DNA of 64,000 nt from Nocardia anocheti (GTDB lineage: Bacteria; Actinomycetota; Actinomycetes; Mycobacteriales; Mycobacteriaceae), in the NCBI RefSeq assembly GCF_029675105.1, contig NZ_JAQQFV010000007.1:186001-250000 (forward strand). The letters run 5' to 3'. This document shows positions 62,647 through 64,000 of this stretch, piece by piece (the first letter of the stretch is position 1; every line of letters starts with the position of its first letter). Both the position numbers and the translations under genes were made by a program. The notes beneath the pieces were generated by a model. It was not told the DNA's origin. It did no database searches and was given only the letters and a program-made list of their open reading frames with translations.

Positions 62647-63147
62647 ATGTCTGTTGTGGGCAAATCCGCCCTGGGTGTGGCCGCGCTGTCCGCGGCCGCC
62701 GCGTTCACCGTGATCACCGCCGGTCCGGCCGCCGCGGCCGAGAGCGGTGTGGCCATCGCCGAGGCGCCCGGCTACACCGCGGTCTCGCGCGACGGTGGCT
62801 TCCAGGCCAGCGCCGGTGACCTCTACGGCGCCCTGGCGCTCTCGCCGCAGGAGGCCGTGGTCGCCTCTGCGGTCAACTACGGCAGCTGGGAAGCCGCGCG
62901 CGGTGCCGCGCTCGCCGAGTGCGGTGTGTGGGACTGCCAGATCGTCGTCGAGTTCCGCAATGCCTGTGGCGCTGTCGCCCAGGGCGCGGACTACCGCTTC
63001 GGCTGGGCCTGGGACCACACCCTGGGTGCCGCCGAGCGCGCCGCGGTGGACGTGCTGGGCATCAGCGCGCCGCCGTTCCCGGACCCGGGTTCGGCCTCGC
63101 CGCGCGCGGCGAGCGTCATCCTGTCCGCCTGCACGGCGAACGTCTGA
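62647..63147 (+). CDS. Secreted DUF4189 protein, paralogue 3
   Basis: A 166-residue exported protein: signal MSVVGKSALGVAALSAAAAF followed by a cleavage region TAGPAAA, then mature DUF4189-like domain (LYGALALSPQEAVVASAVNY, ALAECGVWDCQIVVEFRNAC, FGWAWDHTLGAAERAAVDVL). Extra N-terminal 25 residues (ESGVAIAEAPGYTAVSRDGG) distinguish it from the tandem pair at 56 kb. ATG 62647 with GGGAGA 8 nt upstream. Function unknown. Confidence 0.82.
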   Translation: MSVVGKSALGVAALSAAAAFTVITAGPAAAAESGVAIAEAPGYTAVSRDGGFQASAGDLYGALALSPQEAVVASAVNYGSWEAARGAALAECGVWDCQIVVEFRNACGAVAQGADYRFGWAWDHTLGAAERAAVDVLGISAPPFPDPGSASPRAASVILSACTANV

Positions 63148-63161
63148 CACACGCACGACGA

Positions 63162-63190
63162 GGGGCACGTACCGCCACGGTGCGTGCCCC
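63162..63190. terminator. Terminator between DUF4189 paralogue 3 and metI
   Basis: GGGGCACG (63162-63169) and ACC (63171-63173) pair with GGT (63179-63181) and CGTGCCCC (63183-63190), an 11-bp stem with one T-G mismatch, between convergent stops. Confidence 0.8.
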
Positions 63191-63196
63191 TTCGCG

Positions 63197-63859
63197 TCAG
63201 CGGCGCAGGACCCGGCGCGCCAGCCAGTTGCCGAGGAACTGCACGGCCTGCACTCCGACGATGATGATCAGCACCGCGACCAGCGTCACCTCCCACTGGA
63301 AGCGCTGATACCCGTAGACGATCGCGAAATCGCCGAGCCCGCCACCGCCGACGGTGCCCGCCATGGCGGAGATGTCCACGATCGAGATCACCACGAAGGT
63401 GTAACCCAGGATCAGCGGCCCGAGCGCCTCCGGGATGAGCAGGGTGAGGATGATCCGCAGCGGCCCGGCGCCCGCGGCCCGCGCCGCCTCGATGACGCCG
63501 GGGTCCACCGTCACCAGGTTCTGCTCCACGATCCGCGCGATCCCGAACGACGCGGCCACGATCATCACGAACAGCGCCGCCTCCGCCCCGATGGTCGTGC
63601 CGACCACCTCGAGCGTCACCGGGCCCAACGCGGCCAACAGGATGATGAACGGAATCGGACGCACCACGTTGACCAGCACATTGAGCGCGAAGTACAGCGG
63701 CGCGTTCGCGAGCAGCCCGCCCTTGCGGGTGGTGTAGAGCGCGGTGCCCAGCACCAGCCCGATCACGCCCGCGACCACGAAGGTCACGCCCACCAGATAG
63801 ATGGTGGTGCCGATCGATTCGAACAGGATCGGCCGCAGCTTGGTCCAGTCGGTGTCCAT
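63197..63859 (-). CDS. metI: D-methionine ABC transporter permease MetI
   Basis: Membrane subunit of the methionine importer MetNIQ: 220 residues, about five membrane helices, with the coupling EAA motif EAARAAGAGPLRIILTLLIP and VGGGGLGDFAIVYGYQRF. NVVRPIPFIILLAALGPVT is typical of MetI. ATG 63859 shares a base with the metN stop (TGATG), so both are co-translated. The periplasmic binding protein MetQ is not in the window. Confidence 0.93.
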   Translation of the reverse strand: MDTDWTKLRPILFESIGTTIYLVGVTFVVAGVIGLVLGTALYTTRKGGLLANAPLYFALNVLVNVVRPIPFIILLAALGPVTLEVVGTTIGAEAALFVMIVAASFGIARIVEQNLVTVDPGVIEAARAAGAGPLRIILTLLIPEALGPLILGYTFVVISIVDISAMAGTVGGGGLGDFAIVYGYQRFQWEVTLVAVLIIIVGVQAVQFLGNWLARRVLRR

Positions 63860-64000
63860 CAGCCCGCCTTCCGCTCGAGGTCGGCCACGACACGATCCAC
63901 CGCGTCGTCCGGCCCGTGCAGCGACAGGGTGATGCTGCCGAAGGTCTTGTCCTGCAGCGTGCTCACGCCGCCGTAGACGATGTCGAAGCGCACTCCGGCG
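63859..64000 (-). CDS. metN: Methionine ABC transporter ATP-binding protein MetN, C-terminal end (partial)
   Basis: The last 46 codons of a minus-strand gene that enters from beyond the window edge: AGVRFDIVYGGVSTLQDKTF, GSITLSLHGPDDAVDRVV and ADLERKAG. This is the end of the NIL/ACT-like regulatory domain that senses methionine in MetN. The stop overlaps metI. Confidence 0.9.
   Translation of the reverse strand, partial: AGVRFDIVYGGVSTLQDKTFGSITLSLHGPDDAVDRVVADLERKAG

Overview
The window is high-GC actinobacterial chromosome, most probably Nocardia or a close mycolic-acid relative. Supporting this are the uvrC-rapZ-yvcK-whiA-gap-pgk-tpiA-secG order, the tkt-tal-zwf-opcA-pgl block next to ctaB/ctaA, a MptB-type mannosyltransferase beside an ABC exporter and the sufR-B-D-C-S-U-T operon (the order found in mycobacteria), an antigen-85-like esterase, an EspG-type type VII secretion (T7SS) chaperone and several small secreted DUF4189 proteins. 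The genus is an inference from gene order and families.

Layout. 1-7.4 kb: 3' half of uvrC, then rapZ-yvcK-whiA (overlapping) and gap-pgk-tpiA, closed by a perfect 17-bp hairpin terminator. 7.4-14.1 kb: META-domain lipoprotein, MFS exporter with a C-terminal ferredoxin-like extension, secG, a possible gene remnant directly behind secG, a fused E1 alpha/beta thiamine-diphosphate dehydrogenase, and a PYGAPQP-repeat protein separated from the E1 side by a region with three evenly spaced AGTGATACTT half-sites.

14.1-28.7 kb is the accessory region. On the minus strand an EspC-like protein (21.08 kb) is followed by a 1506-residue Rhs/YD-repeat polymorphic toxin ending in an HEIYHH metallopeptidase tip, then a putative Cys-rich immunity gene, and then a more AT-rich stretch of displaced toxin-tip and immunity pieces around a decayed IS5-type transposase. 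On the plus strand lies a T7SS accessory cluster: DUF3558 lipoprotein, small helical protein, WXG/PPE-like substrate and EspG, then a minus-strand YbaB-Pro-rich protein, then an EspC-like/WXG pair and lipoproteins. Several of the latter genes are interrupted by single-base frame changes. No T7SS core component (EccB/C/D/E, MycP) is in the window.

28.7-45.3 kb: RibD/DHFR-like protein, hypothetical protein, hot-dog-like protein, the minus-strand pentose-phosphate operon (tkt, tal, zwf, opcA, pgl), divergent ctaB, a FAD monooxygenase with a divergent TetR regulator and two tandem TGAAT-N4-ATTCA palindromes between them, a CPBP protease, quinone oxidoreductase, ctaA and an ABC permease.

45.3-64 kb: ABC ATPase, mptB, rhomboid protease, then divergently sufR-sufB-sufD-sufC-sufS-sufU-sufT (iron-sulphur cluster assembly, with a SufR-type operator at the sufR start), two tandem DUF4189 proteins, TetR, a PucR-type regulator, antigen-85-like esterase, MurJ-like flippase, NADAR protein, a third DUF4189 protein, and metI plus the 3' end of metN on the minus strand. 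I saw no tRNA, rRNA or CRISPR array.
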